16,585 bases of DNA from Chloroflexota bacterium (GCA_023380675.1 JAMCRS010000206.1:1-16585), one strand, 5' to 3'. Positions 1 to 8,526 are shown, counted from the first letter of the stretch. The notes: generated by a model not told the origin, from the sequence alone. Made by a program: numbers and translations.

Positions 1-1
1 G

Positions 2-118
2 ATCGTAGGGCTCGTAGTCAGACTGGGATGGACTAATCTCCCTGAAGCGCGGCGCTATTTCGACGCTCATCCGGCCAAGGCGCAACAGCTTGTCCTACGC
101 AGGTTGTCTGACTTTTGA
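2..118 (+). CDS. 3' end of an unrecognised gene (partial)
   Basis: An open frame enters from the left edge and ends at TGA 116-118. It gives 38 residues ending in LVLRRLSDF, with a helical, mixed-charge composition (LPEARRYFDAHPAKAQQ) that reads like the C-terminus of a real protein. The frame is uninterrupted from the window edge, and the next gene starts about 100 nt later after its own promoter. I do not recognise the family. It could be chance coding, since only 117 nt are visible. Confidence 0.45.
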   Translation: MVGLVVRLGWTNLPEARRYFDAHPAKAQQLVLRRLSDF

Positions 119-146
119 GAAGCCGTGAGCACAGCGGCGCAGCCGC

Positions 147-175
147 TTGACAAGAACTAGAAGCATGTGTAACAT
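147..175 (+). promoter_or_regulatory. Sigma-70-type promoter of the first importer operon
   Basis: A consensus -35 TTGACA (147-152) is followed by a 17-nt spacer and a -10 TAACAT (170-175, four of six matches to TATAAT). The predicted start is near 182, giving a leader of about 38 nt before the ATG at 220. The -10 overlaps a small palindrome, CATGT-GTA-ACATG (164-176), which could be an operator. Confidence 0.55.
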
Positions 176-219
176 GTGCAAGATTTTCTAGCTCCGCGAA
201 ATCTTAAGGATGGAAAACG

Positions 220-1923
220 ATGCCTGAGGAAAATGGCAATCGCTGGTTGATTGGCGTTGTCGTCGTTCTCGTAATTGCTTTGGTTGGCGCGCTTTGCGTT
301 GGCGGAGGCGCGCTCGTTTATCTGAATCAGCAGACTCCGGCTTCCCAGGGAAGCGCTGTGACGCCGGCGGCGCCGGGCGCGTCGACGACGAGTCCCGCTC
401 CGTCGTCGAACAACGGGACAGTGCTGCGCCTCCCCGGCGGAACCGGGGCAGGCGGTGATCCGCCGACGCTCGATCCGGTCATGGCAAGCGACGCCGAATC
501 GGCGGTGTACGTCGCAGAGATATTCAGCGGCCTCGTGACGTTGGACCAGAATCTCAAAATCTCACCGGACCTTGCCAGTAGCTGGGACGTCAGCGCAGAC
601 CGGATGACCTACACGTTTCACCTGCGTGATAACGCCACCTTTCACGATGGGCGGCCGGTGACGGCACAGGACGTCAAGTATTCGATCGAACGGGCGGCAA
701 ACCCGGCGACCGCCTCGCCGACGGCGGAGACCTATCTGGGCGACATCGTCGGCGTCAAGGACAAGTTGGACCGCAAGGCGGCCGACGTGAGCGGCGTGAA
801 AGTGATCGACGACCACACGGTGCAGATCACGATCGACGCTCCCAAGGCGTACTTTCTCGCCAAGTTGACGTTCCCGTCGGCGTACGTCGTAGACAAGAAC
901 AACGTCGAGCGAGGCGGCCGGACCTGGACGGACAAGCCGAACGGCACCGGCCCGTACAAGCTGAAGGAGTACGTCCGAGGGCAACGGATCGTGCTGGTCA
1001 AGAACGACAATTTCTATCTCGATCCCAAACCGCAAATCCCCGAAGTCGATTTCATCTTGGGCGGCGGCTCGTTCATGACGATGTACGAGAACGGCGATCT
1101 GGACTCGACGTTGGTGTCCATCAACGACATCGACCGCGTCAACGATCCGAGCAGTCCGCTCAACAAGGAATTGTTCGTCGGCCCACAGTTGAGCACCTGC
1201 TTCATCGTGTTCAACGTGAACAAACCTCCGTTCGACGATCCCAAGGTCCGGCAGGCCTTTTCGCTCGCCATCAACCGCCAGCAAATGGTAGACGTCGTCA
1301 CCAAGAAAATGGACGTCGTCGCGAACAGCATCCTGCCGCCCGGAATGCCCGGTTACGTTCAGCCGTCGGCTCCCGTGTTCGACGCCGCGCAGGCCAAGCA
1401 GGTCCTGGCCGGGTCCAAGTACGCGAACAGCATGCCGGATATCACCTGGACGACCGCCGGCGGAGGGGGAGCGGCTCCTTCTGACATCCAGGCCATGACG
1501 GCAATGGTCAAGGATGGGCTCGGGGTCGACGTATCGATCCAGCAGACCGACTGGGCAACCTTCATCAGCCAGTTGAACGACCCGGCGACCAATCCCTATC
1601 AGATGTTCGATATCTGCTGGATAGCCGACTATGCCGACCCGCAGAACTTTTTGGACATCCTGTTTCACTCGGGCAGCTCGCAGAATTGGTCGGACTACTC
1701 CAACCCGGACGTCGACAAACTGCTCGACCAGGCCGGAGTCGCCGCCGATACGACGACGCGGTTCCAGCTCTATCACCAGGCCGAGCAGATGATCCTGGCA
1801 GACAACCCGGTCATTCCGCTATTCTATCAGCAGCAGCACTGGCTGACCAAGCCGTACGTCAAAGGCTTGATCTATCCGCCGCTGATCATTCCGCGGCTGC
1901 GCTATGCCTCGCTGAGCAAATAA
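220..1923 (+). CDS. Peptide ABC transporter substrate-binding protein, family 5, membrane-anchored
   Basis: Extracytoplasmic solute-binding protein of the DppA/OppA family (SBP_bac_5), which captures peptides or similar solutes for the permease pair encoded next. Residues 9-34 form one hydrophobic segment. The only Cys there sits in ALCVGG, with Leu at -1, which is not a good lipobox, so this looks like an uncleaved N-terminal anchor. A Pro/Ala/Ser linker follows (about 38-65). Family landmarks are in the usual order: PPTLDP near residue 82, TYTFHLR (130-136) with FHDGRPVTAQDV, GTGPY (242-246), then PFDDPKVRQAFSLAINR and a C-terminal IPLFYQQ. The length of 567 aa is normal. The start ATG has AAGGA nine nt upstream. 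It is the first gene of a five-gene operon. Family assignment is firm; the exact substrate is unknown. Confidence 0.93.
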   Translation: MPEENGNRWLIGVVVVLVIALVGALCVGGGALVYLNQQTPASQGSAVTPAAPGASTTSPAPSSNNGTVLRLPGGTGAGGDPPTLDPVMASDAESAVYVAEIFSGLVTLDQNLKISPDLASSWDVSADRMTYTFHLRDNATFHDGRPVTAQDVKYSIERAANPATASPTAETYLGDIVGVKDKLDRKAADVSGVKVIDDHTVQITIDAPKAYFLAKLTFPSAYVVDKNNVERGGRTWTDKPNGTGPYKLKEYVRGQRIVLVKNDNFYLDPKPQIPEVDFILGGGSFMTMYENGDLDSTLVSINDIDRVNDPSSPLNKELFVGPQLSTCFIVFNVNKPPFDDPKVRQAFSLAINRQQMVDVVTKKMDVVANSILPPGMPGYVQPSAPVFDAAQAKQVLAGSKYANSMPDITWTTAGGGGAAPSDIQAMTAMVKDGLGVDVSIQQTDWATFISQLNDPATNPYQMFDICWIADYADPQNFLDILFHSGSSQNWSDYSNPDVDKLLDQAGVAADTTTRFQLYHQAEQMILADNPVIPLFYQQQHWLTKPYVKGLIYPPLIIPRLRYASLSK

Positions 1924-1929
1924 CCAAGA

Positions 1930-1956
1930 GCAGGGGCGGATTCCATCCGCCCCTGC
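1930..1956 (+). repeat. GC-rich hairpin between SBP and permease genes
   Basis: A perfect 11-bp inverted repeat (GCAGGGGCGGA / TCCGCCCCTGC) with a 5-nt loop begins 7 nt after the SBP stop and ends 17 nt before the permease ATG. There is no immediate U-run, so a strong terminator is unlikely. It more likely protects the upstream mRNA end or causes partial attenuation. The core AGGGGCGG...CCGCCCCTG recurs at 15412-15438. Confidence 0.8.
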
Positions 1957-1973
1957 GGAGTTGATTTTCGCCA

Positions 1974-2954
1974 ATGGGGGCTATAGTATTCCGGCGCCTC
2001 TTATGGCTGCCGGTCCTACTCTTTGTCATTTCGGTCATCACGTTTGCGTTGGGCCTGTACGGTCCGGGAGACCCGGTGCAAGTGATGCTGGGTATGCACG
2101 CGACTCCCGCGACGATCGAGCGGCTGCGGCACGAATACGGATTCGACCAGCCCTTTTACGTCCAGTACGTCAACTATATCGCGAACGCACTGCACGGCAA
2201 CTTTGGTTACTCCCTTGTCAAGTACCGCGATCAACCGGTCGGCCCTCTGATCGCCGAAAGACTCCCCGTCACGATTCAGCTCAATATCGTTTCCATCGTG
2301 TTGGGGATCGTGGTCGGAATTCCTCTGGGCCTCCTCGCCGGGGTCAAGCGTGACACCTGGATCGACCTGATCGTACGGATTCTCGTCATTGCCGGCATCT
2401 CTTTCCCGGTCATTTTTCTCGACCCCGTACTGACGTTCATCTTCTCGCGGCGGCACGACATCGTCTTGTCGGCGCTCCATTTTGCGTTTTCGATCGGCCC
2501 GCTCCTGCCCGAGGTGGGCGGCCACTGGGACGGGATTTTCAGCCTCAAGATCGTCCTGCCGGCCTGCATCGAGGCGACTGGCGTGATCGCCATCATGACA
2601 CGGCAGATGAGGGCCGGCATGATCGAGGAGCTCGGCAAGGACTATGTTCGGACGGCGCGAGCCAAGGGCCTGCGGGAGCGTGCGGTCATCGTGCGGCACG
2701 CGATGCGGAATGCCCTGGTTCCGATCGCGACGATCGTCGGCTTGATGCTCGGGGGGCTCGTCGCCGGGTCCTTCCTGGTCGAGAACTGGTTTGGAATACC
2801 GGGCGTGGGCGCACTCGCGTTCGACGCCCTGTTTTCGCGCGACTATTACATCATCATGGCGCTCGTGCTCCTGATCGCAGTAGCCTACGTCGTCGCCAAC
2901 ATGCTGGTCGATTTGACCTATGGTTTTCTCGACCCGCGGATACGGCAGATCTGA
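1974..2954 (+). CDS. dppB: Dipeptide/oligopeptide ABC transporter permease DppB
   Basis: Integral membrane subunit forming half of the translocation pore with the DppC encoded directly after it. The N-terminus FRRLLWLPVLLFVISVITF is the typical first helix of the family, followed by the extracytoplasmic GDPV...YGFDQPFYVQY stretch and the conserved HGNFGYS. The EAA loop that docks the ATPase is DYVRTARAKG (223-232) followed by RHAMRNALVP. The protein ends in the usual FLDPRIR. At 326 aa the length is normal, with about six membrane segments. ATG 1974 is the first start after an in-frame TGA at 1962. GGAG lies 13 nt upstream, which is too far for a strong site, so translation is probably weak. 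The stop overlaps the next ATG by one base. Confidence 0.95.
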   Translation: MGAIVFRRLLWLPVLLFVISVITFALGLYGPGDPVQVMLGMHATPATIERLRHEYGFDQPFYVQYVNYIANALHGNFGYSLVKYRDQPVGPLIAERLPVTIQLNIVSIVLGIVVGIPLGLLAGVKRDTWIDLIVRILVIAGISFPVIFLDPVLTFIFSRRHDIVLSALHFAFSIGPLLPEVGGHWDGIFSLKIVLPACIEATGVIAIMTRQMRAGMIEELGKDYVRTARAKGLRERAVIVRHAMRNALVPIATIVGLMLGGLVAGSFLVENWFGIPGVGALAFDALFSRDYYIIMALVLLIAVAYVVANMLVDLTYGFLDPRIRQI

Positions 2955-3919
2955 TGAGTCAAGCCGCCACCGTCTTTACGCAAACAAGCGCGGGGTCGCT
3001 CAAGATCGGCTCCGCCCGCCTGAACCTCGCACGGCGCGTGCTGCGCAACGTGCCCGCCCTCCTTGGCACGATCGTCATCGTCGTGATGGTGGTCTGCGCG
3101 ATCTTCGCCCCGATATTGGCCCCCTACCCGTACGACAAGCAGAACCTGAACGACGTCGAACAAGCGCCAAGCCTGGCGCATCTCCTGGGTACCGACCCGC
3201 TCGGCCGCGACATGCTGAGCCGCGAAATCTACGGCGCGCGCTCGGCCGTCTTCGTCATCGTCATGGTGACATTCCTGGACCTGGCGCTCGGGCTTCCGTT
3301 GGGCGCCGCGGCGGGGTACCTTGGGGGCTGGGTCGACACGCTCGTCATGCGCGTGGCGGACGTCCTGTTCGCATTTCCGGGGCTGCTATTCGTGTTCTTC
3401 ATCGCCGCGACGATCAAGCCGGCCATCTTGACCTGGGCGCGTTCGAGCGGACTGAACGCGCTGGCCAAAAGCGGCTATCTGGACTACGCCGTGGTCATCA
3501 TCGCATTGGGCATCGTGGGATGGGCCGGCCTCGCGCGCCTGGTCCGCGCCCAGGTCCTAACGATCAAGGAGCGCGAGTACGTGATAAGCGCTCGCGCGAT
3601 CGGCGTGCCTACCTGGAAGCTGATTCTGCGCCACGTCCTTCCGAATTCGCTCGCGCCGGTGATCGTCGCACTGTCGATGGGGATGGGCGACATCGCCCTG
3701 TCCGAGGGATATTTGAGCTTTTTGGGCATCGGGCTGCAGCCGCCGGCGCCGAGCTGGGGAAACATCATCGCCGACCACGCCAGCCTGTATTGGCGTCGTT
3801 TTCCCGAAATGATCTGGCTGGTGCTCATTCCCGGCCTGGTGCTCGCGGCCGTCGTCTTTGCGTTCAACTTTCTCGGCGACGGCTTGAACGAAGCGCTGAA
3901 TCCGGAAATCAATTCCTAA
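2954..3919 (+). CDS. dppC: Dipeptide/oligopeptide ABC transporter permease DppC
   Basis: Second pore subunit, partner of the preceding DppB. After a short cytoplasmic tail comes the first helix (about 33-56), then the family signature GTDPLGRDMLSR (79-90), which marks the extracytoplasmic loop before the core helices. The EAA loop reads EYVISARAIG (208-217) then RHVLPNSLAPV, and the C-terminus has FLGDGLNEALNPE. Length 321 aa is normal for the family. The ATG overlaps the dppB stop (TGATG), which implies translational coupling. Residues about 155-176 carry a longer insert between core helices than in minimal members. Assignment is firm. Confidence 0.95.
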   Translation: MSQAATVFTQTSAGSLKIGSARLNLARRVLRNVPALLGTIVIVVMVVCAIFAPILAPYPYDKQNLNDVEQAPSLAHLLGTDPLGRDMLSREIYGARSAVFVIVMVTFLDLALGLPLGAAAGYLGGWVDTLVMRVADVLFAFPGLLFVFFIAATIKPAILTWARSSGLNALAKSGYLDYAVVIIALGIVGWAGLARLVRAQVLTIKEREYVISARAIGVPTWKLILRHVLPNSLAPVIVALSMGMGDIALSEGYLSFLGIGLQPPAPSWGNIIADHASLYWRRFPEMIWLVLIPGLVLAAVVFAFNFLGDGLNEALNPEINS

Positions 3920-3958
3920 ACGGACTCATAGTCATAACAGCATCGTACTGGAGGATGG

Positions 3959-4966
3959 ATGGCGACGTTACTCGAAGTCAAGGATCTTCACACGCAGTTC
4001 CGCACGCAAGACGGAATCGTGCACGCCGTGAATGGCGTGTCGTTTACGGTTGACGAGGGAGAGACTCTCGGGCTCGTTGGCGAGTCCGGCTGCGGCAAAA
4101 GCGTGTCCGTACTTTCGGTCATGCGGTTGATCCCCCAACCGCCGGGAAAGATCACCAGCGGTCAAGTGCTTTTCCAGGGGCGCGATCTGCTCAAGGTGGA
4201 CGACGAGGAGATCCGCTCGGTGCGCGGCAACAAGATCGCGATGGTCTTTCAGGACCCGATGACGTCCCTGAATCCGGTCCTCACGATAGGCACGCAGATC
4301 GGCGAAGCGTTGGAGCTGCACCTGGGTATGACCAAGGAGCAGGCGCGCAAGCGATCGGTGGAGCTGCTCAAGATGGTGGGGATTCCGGAAGCGGAGGGCC
4401 GACTCGACGACTATCCGCATCAGTTTTCCGGCGGGATGCGGCAGCGCGTCATGATCGCCATGGGGCTCTCGTGCTCGCCGCAGCTCCTCATCGCGGACGA
4501 GCCGACGACGGCGCTCGACGTGACGATTCAAGCGCAGATCGTGGACATCGTCAAGCGCTTGAAGCGTGAACTGGGAATGGCGATCGTCTGGATCACGCAC
4601 GACCTCGGCGTCATCGCCGGCCTGGCGGACCGGATCAACGTCATGTACGCTGGCTTTGTGATCGAGACCGCGCCGGTGAAAGAGATCTTTGGAAATCCGC
4701 TCCATCCGTACACCCTCGGCTTGTTGGCCTCCATTCCCCGTCTCGACGCCTCGCGCAAGAGCAAGCTGACGCCGATCGAAGGACTTCCGCCCGACCTCAT
4801 CGAAATGCCAAAGGGCTGCCCCTTTTACGACCGCTGCAGCTTTCGAACCGACCCATGCGCGAACGAGAACCCCGCGCTCGAACCGGCCGCGGTCCGGCAC
4901 TCGGTCGCCTGCTGGAACTGGCAGACGGTGCAAAAGAACCGCGGGACGATCTTGAACCGGGCGTAG
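3959..4966 (+). CDS. dppD: Dipeptide ABC transporter ATP-binding protein DppD
   Basis: Cytoplasmic ATPase that drives import, acting as a heterodimer with DppF. All ABC motifs are intact: Walker A GESGCGKS (41-48), Q-loop Gln98, signature FSGGMRQR (156-163), Walker B LLIADEP with Asp180-Glu181, and H-loop His214. The C-terminal oligopeptide-transporter extension carries four Cys (287, 293, 300, 318) with spacing X5-X6-X17. In E. coli DppD and relatives this region is reported to hold a [4Fe-4S] cluster. Length 335 aa is typical. GGAGG at 3950-3954 lies four nt before the ATG. A second ATG at 3955 is in another frame. It follows dppC after 39 nt. Confidence 0.96.
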   Translation: MATLLEVKDLHTQFRTQDGIVHAVNGVSFTVDEGETLGLVGESGCGKSVSVLSVMRLIPQPPGKITSGQVLFQGRDLLKVDDEEIRSVRGNKIAMVFQDPMTSLNPVLTIGTQIGEALELHLGMTKEQARKRSVELLKMVGIPEAEGRLDDYPHQFSGGMRQRVMIAMGLSCSPQLLIADEPTTALDVTIQAQIVDIVKRLKRELGMAIVWITHDLGVIAGLADRINVMYAGFVIETAPVKEIFGNPLHPYTLGLLASIPRLDASRKSKLTPIEGLPPDLIEMPKGCPFYDRCSFRTDPCANENPALEPAAVRHSVACWNWQTVQKNRGTILNRA

Positions 4967-5042
4967 CGCCGCCCTCCGGCGTTTCACGTGCAGAGAACAC
5001 ACCTGCACCGGCACAGAAGAATCTTGAGACGGAGTCCGTAAA

Positions 5043-6029
5043 ATGGAAAACAACCAGGATGGAGCGCTGGTCAGCGTCGTCGGATTGAAAAAGTACTTTC
5101 CAATAACGCAAGGCATCGTCTTTCAACGCAAGGTGGCGGACGTCAAAGCTGTGGACGGGCTGGACTTTCAAATCCATCGCGGCGAGACGCTGGGGCTGGT
5201 GGGCGAATCCGGCTGCGGCAAATCGACGACCGGACGAACCCTACTGCAGTTGTACGCGCCGACGGCCGGCGAGGTTTTTTTCCGCGGCAAGGACCTCACC
5301 AAGCTGCACGGCGAAGAACTGCGCAAGATGCGGCGCAACATGCAGATGATCTTTCAGGACCCGTACGCGTCCCTGAATCCGCGCATGACGGTCGGCGACA
5401 TTATCGGCGAACCGCTCGAAGTGCATGATATCGCCAAGGGCAAGGAAAAGAAGCAGCGGGTACAGGACCTGCTGCAGACGGTCGGGCTGAATCCCTATTT
5501 CGTCAATCGGTATCCGCACGAATTCTCAGGCGGCCAGCGGCAGCGCATCGGCGTCGCGCGGGCGCTGGCGGTCAACCCCGATTTCATCGTGTGTGACGAA
5601 CCGATCAGCGCGCTGGACGTATCAATCCAGGCGCAGATCATCAACCTCCTGGAAGAATTGCAGGAAAAGTTCCACCTGACCTATCTGTTCATCGCGCACG
5701 ACCTCTCGGTGGTGCGGCACATTTCGGACCGCATCGCCGTGATGTATCTCGGTAAGATCGTCGAGCTCACCGATCGAACCAGCCTGTACGCCAACCCGCT
5801 GCATCCCTACACCAAGGCGCTGCTGTCCGCGGTGCCGATTCCCGATCCGGTGGTGGAAGAAAAGCGCGAGCGGATTATCCTGGTCGGCGACGTGCCCAGC
5901 CCGGTGAATCCACCCAGCGGGTGCCGGTTCCATACGCGTTGTCCGCTCGCGATCGACATCTGCAAGCGGGTCGACCCGGAATTCCGGGACGTAGGGAACA
6001 GCCACTATGTGGCCTGCCACGTGGTTTGA
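5043..6029 (+). CDS. dppF: Dipeptide ABC transporter ATP-binding protein DppF
   Basis: Second ATPase of the importer, pairing with DppD. The N-terminal LKKYFPI...VKAVDGLDF pattern is characteristic of DppF/OppF. Motifs are complete: Walker A GESGCGKS (54-61), Q-loop Gln105, signature FSGGQRQR (161-168), Walker B with Asp185-Glu186, and H-loop His219. The C-terminal extension has Cys294, Cys300, Cys307 and Cys325, with the same spacing as in DppD, so a matching iron-sulfur site is likely. Length 328 aa is normal. GGAG (5031-5034) is eight nt upstream of the ATG. It is the last gene of the first operon; the 76-nt gap before it shows no promoter that I can see. Confidence 0.96.
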   Translation: MENNQDGALVSVVGLKKYFPITQGIVFQRKVADVKAVDGLDFQIHRGETLGLVGESGCGKSTTGRTLLQLYAPTAGEVFFRGKDLTKLHGEELRKMRRNMQMIFQDPYASLNPRMTVGDIIGEPLEVHDIAKGKEKKQRVQDLLQTVGLNPYFVNRYPHEFSGGQRQRIGVARALAVNPDFIVCDEPISALDVSIQAQIINLLEELQEKFHLTYLFIAHDLSVVRHISDRIAVMYLGKIVELTDRTSLYANPLHPYTKALLSAVPIPDPVVEEKRERIILVGDVPSPVNPPSGCRFHTRCPLAIDICKRVDPEFRDVGNSHYVACHVV

Positions 6030-6050
6030 CAAATCATTGACTGGTGATTA

Positions 6051-6110
6051 CCCACAAGGGGCGATCCCTTGTGGTCGCCCACAATTGGGCAGGCACAAGG
6101 CGCTGCCCCT
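6051..6110 (+). repeat. Composite palindromic repeat (REP/MITE-like) after dppF
   Basis: About 60 bp contain nested inverted repeats. CCACAAGGG (6052-6060) pairs with CCCTTGTGG (6066-6074). A competing stem GGGCGA (6059-6064) pairs with TCGCCC (6075-6080). GGGCAG (6087-6092) pairs with CTGCCC (6103-6108). The word CACAAGG occurs twice directly and once inverted. It begins 22 nt after the dppF stop and could also act as an mRNA 3' end. There is no U-run. Confidence 0.6.
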
Positions 6111-6136
6111 ACGCGATGTGTACAATCACCAGATCA

Positions 6137-6165
6137 TTGACGATGGCGCGCGGTTGTGCTATAGT
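6137..6165 (+). promoter_or_regulatory. Sigma-70-type promoter of the second importer operon
   Basis: -35 TTGACG (6137-6142, five of six) and -10 TATAGT (6160-6165, five of six) are separated by exactly 17 nt. The predicted transcription start is near 6172, giving a leader of about 140 nt before the SBP ATG at 6313. Confidence 0.7.
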
Positions 6166-6239
6166 CCATTCGCAACGCCCTCGCTTTCATTCTGCGGAAA
6201 CCCCGGCATGTGGTAGTCTAGTCCTGAACGATCTCAGAG

Positions 6240-6264
6240 GGAGGTGATGCCCAGCGCACCCTAG
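6240..6264 (+). promoter_or_regulatory. Leader element GGAGGTGATGCC with possible 5-codon upstream ORF
   Basis: GGAGGTGATGCC (6240-6251) contains nine nt complementary to the usual bacterial 16S 3' end, about 70 nt upstream of the real SBP start, which has its own site. The embedded ATG at 6247 opens a frame of five codons (MPSAP) closed by TAG 6262-6264. The same 12-nt word is in the leader of the SBP at 13537. Only two nt separate GGAGG from this ATG, so it may be a ribosome standby or regulatory site instead of a leader peptide start. Confidence 0.4.
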
Positions 6265-6312
6265 GCTTTGTCGGTATGACTTTTATTTCGTAATCTAGAC
6301 CAGGAGGGGAAG

Positions 6313-8292
6313 ATGAAAAAGTTCGTCTTCGCAGCTGTACTAGTGCTCATTGTCGCAACGGTCGCCGCGTGCGCGCCAGCGACGCCGCCGGCAGCCGGTA
6401 CCCCCGGCCCAGCGGTGACCGCGGCTCCCACCATTCCACCCGCGCCATCCATCAAGAACCCGGACACATTCGTCGAGGCGACCTACGGCGAGCCTGAATC
6501 GCTCGACCCAGCTTGGGCGTACGACACCTCGAGCGAGAACATCATTCAGAACGTGTACGAGTACCTCGTAACCTACAAGCGCGACGCGGTCGATCAGTTT
6601 GTCGGCGTTTTGGCGAGCGACTGGAAGACGTCCGCCGACGGGAAAACGTGGACGTTTAACATCCGCAAGGGAGTCAAGTTCTCGAACGGCGACCCGATGA
6701 GCGCGAGCGATGTGGCGTACAGTTACGTTCGCGGATTCATCCAGAGCCGCGACAGCGGCCCGCAGTGGATTATGCTGCAGCCATTCTTTGGCGCGCAGGT
6801 TACGTCGGGATTCTTGGATAAGGGAGTCAAGCCGGGGGACAAAACCGGCGACGACGTCGTGAATACGCAGTTCAACGGCGACTTTGTGGCGGCGTGCACA
6901 GCCGCGCAAAAAATGATCGTGGCCGACAACACCGCCGGCACGGTCACGATGACGCTGCCTCAGCCTTGGGGCGCTCTGCTTCCGTCCATCGCGAACGCAT
7001 GGGGCGCGGTTGTCGATCAGAAGTGGGCCGTCGCACAAGGCGACTGGGACGGCACTTGCGCGAACGCCGAAAAGTTCAACAATCCAGACGCGGACAAGTC
7101 GGCGCTGTTCGACAAGATGATTGGCACCGGTCCCTACATGCTCAACAAATGGGACAAGGGCAACAGCATCACGCTGGACGCCAATCCGAACTACTGGCTG
7201 ACCCAACCGCTGTGGGACGGTGGTCCCTCGGGCCCGGCCAAGATCGCGCACATCGTTTACAAGAACGTTCCGGAATGGGGCACCCGATACGCCTCACTTA
7301 CGACCGGGGATACGGACTATGCGACCGTCGATAGTAATTTCTATGCGCAAGTCGATCCTCTCGTTAAGGAGGACTGCGATCCTTCTGGGAACGGCAAGTG
7401 CACCCCGGTCAACGCGAACGGATTCCTGCGCCGCTACTCGAACATGACCCAAACTTCGCAGGACACGGTCTTCTTCAACCAAAAGATCAACGTGACCGGC
7501 GGCAATACCTTCGTCGGCTCGGGCAAGCTGGACGGGAACGGCATTACGCCTGACTTTTACGCCAACGTGCACATCCGAAAAGCTTTCGTCGCCTGCTTCG
7601 ACTACGACACGTTCATCAAGCAGGTGCGCAACGGCTTTGGCATCGTGCCGAATGGCCCGGTGATCCCGGGCGAGCTCGGTTACGATCCCAATGGTCCGAA
7701 GCAGCAGTTCAGCCTTGACACGTGCAAAGCCGAATTCGACGCGGCGGCCAAGGATCCCGGTTTTGAGAACTTGACAACACAAGGCTTTTACGCCGGCTTC
7801 GTTTACAACACCGGCAATGCCAACCGCCAGGCCGCGGGTCAGATTCTGGCCGCGAGTCTCGCCAAGGTGAACCCCAAGTTCCACCTTTCCGTCATCGACG
7901 AGCCGTGGCCCGTCTTCCTCAAAGACTATACGGCCGGCCGCCTCGGCGCGTTCATGCTCGGATGGCTTGAGGACTTTCACGACCCGCAAGACTGGGTTGC
8001 GCCATACCTCGGCAGCGGCGGGTCGTACTCCGGCACGCAGAGCTTTGATCCGGCCCTGCAAAAGCAGATGGACACGCTGATCGCACAGGCGCTGGCAACG
8101 AACGACAGCGCGGCGCGCGCCAAGATCTATTCGCAGCTCAATGCGATGTCGATTGACAACGCGCTCGACATCTTCGTCGACACGCCCGTCTCACGGCGGT
8201 ACGAGCAGCTCTGGGTTAAAGGATGGTTCTTCAACCCGATCTACCAGAACAACAACGTGAGCGACTACTACGTTCTTAGCAAATCTCAATAA
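6313..8292 (+). CDS. Peptide ABC transporter substrate-binding lipoprotein, family 5 (large)
   Basis: DppA/OppA-type solute-binding lipoprotein. The signal peptide ends in the lipobox VAAC (Cys20), followed by a Pro/Ala/Thr linker to about residue 46. Family landmarks in canonical order are EPESLDPAWAYD (from 58), TWTFNIR (112-118) with VKFSNGDPMSASDV, GTGPYMLNKW (from 271), a VHIRKAFVACFDYD helix, and a C-terminal YEQLWVKGWFFNP. At 659 aa it is about 100 residues longer than average, with extra sequence at about 145-205 and a Cys pair in DCDPSGNGKC. GGAGG (6303-6307) is five nt before the ATG. It is followed by a DppB and a DppC but no ATPases. Substrate unknown. Confidence 0.94.
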   Translation: MKKFVFAAVLVLIVATVAACAPATPPAAGTPGPAVTAAPTIPPAPSIKNPDTFVEATYGEPESLDPAWAYDTSSENIIQNVYEYLVTYKRDAVDQFVGVLASDWKTSADGKTWTFNIRKGVKFSNGDPMSASDVAYSYVRGFIQSRDSGPQWIMLQPFFGAQVTSGFLDKGVKPGDKTGDDVVNTQFNGDFVAACTAAQKMIVADNTAGTVTMTLPQPWGALLPSIANAWGAVVDQKWAVAQGDWDGTCANAEKFNNPDADKSALFDKMIGTGPYMLNKWDKGNSITLDANPNYWLTQPLWDGGPSGPAKIAHIVYKNVPEWGTRYASLTTGDTDYATVDSNFYAQVDPLVKEDCDPSGNGKCTPVNANGFLRRYSNMTQTSQDTVFFNQKINVTGGNTFVGSGKLDGNGITPDFYANVHIRKAFVACFDYDTFIKQVRNGFGIVPNGPVIPGELGYDPNGPKQQFSLDTCKAEFDAAAKDPGFENLTTQGFYAGFVYNTGNANRQAAGQILAASLAKVNPKFHLSVIDEPWPVFLKDYTAGRLGAFMLGWLEDFHDPQDWVAPYLGSGGSYSGTQSFDPALQKQMDTLIAQALATNDSAARAKIYSQLNAMSIDNALDIFVDTPVSRRYEQLWVKGWFFNPIYQNNNVSDYYVLSKSQ

Positions 8293-8322
8293 CGCTCGCG
8301 TCAAGCACGCAATCGCTGATGG

Positions 8323-8355
8323 GGCAGGGGTCAGAATCGTATTCTGGCCCCTGCC
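8323..8355 (+). repeat. Strong hairpin 30 nt after the second SBP stop
   Basis: GGCAGGGGTCAGAAT (8323-8337) pairs with ATTCTGGCCCCTGCC (8341-8355) across a 3-nt loop: 15 bp with a single G-U pair. No U-run follows. Its position between SBP and permease matches the hairpins at 1930 and 15412, so it may set the 3' end of a stable SBP message. Confidence 0.75.
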
Positions 8356-8526
8356 GTGCACCTTCGCCGGACCAGTCGGGACGGCGTGCCGCGCTCGCTC
8401 CACTCGCCCATGGATCGCCGAGCCAGCGAGTCGCACGTCGATGCCATCGTGTGGTCTGCCGCATTTTGCCGATAACGCACCCCCAAGCGGCCTCTGAACA
8501 CCCCGGTGTCCATCGGTAAGTCTTAA
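8356..8526. other. Non-coding leader stretch, nothing recognised
   Basis: Part of the 298-nt gap between the second SBP and its DppB. I see no convincing -35/-10 pair, no RNA gene and no credible ORF here. The stretch is likely transcribed through from the SBP gene. Confidence 0.5.

Noticed and set aside
562..1776. Minus-strand ORF of 404 codons opposite the first SBP
   Set aside because: Antisense shadow of a clear family 5 SBP; composition is typical of codon-position artefact.
2920..4053. Plus-strand ORF of 377 codons overlapping dppC in another frame
   Set aside because: Arg-rich out-of-frame shadow of DppC, which has full family signatures.
4988..5008. GTGCAG/CTGCAC inverted repeat between dppD and dppF
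   Set aside because: Only six bp with a nine-nt loop and no U-run; too weak to call a terminator or regulatory hairpin.
3968..5116. Minus-strand ORF of 382 codons opposite dppD and the start of dppF
   Set aside because: Covers intact ATPase genes with all motifs; no start signal or domain on the minus strand.
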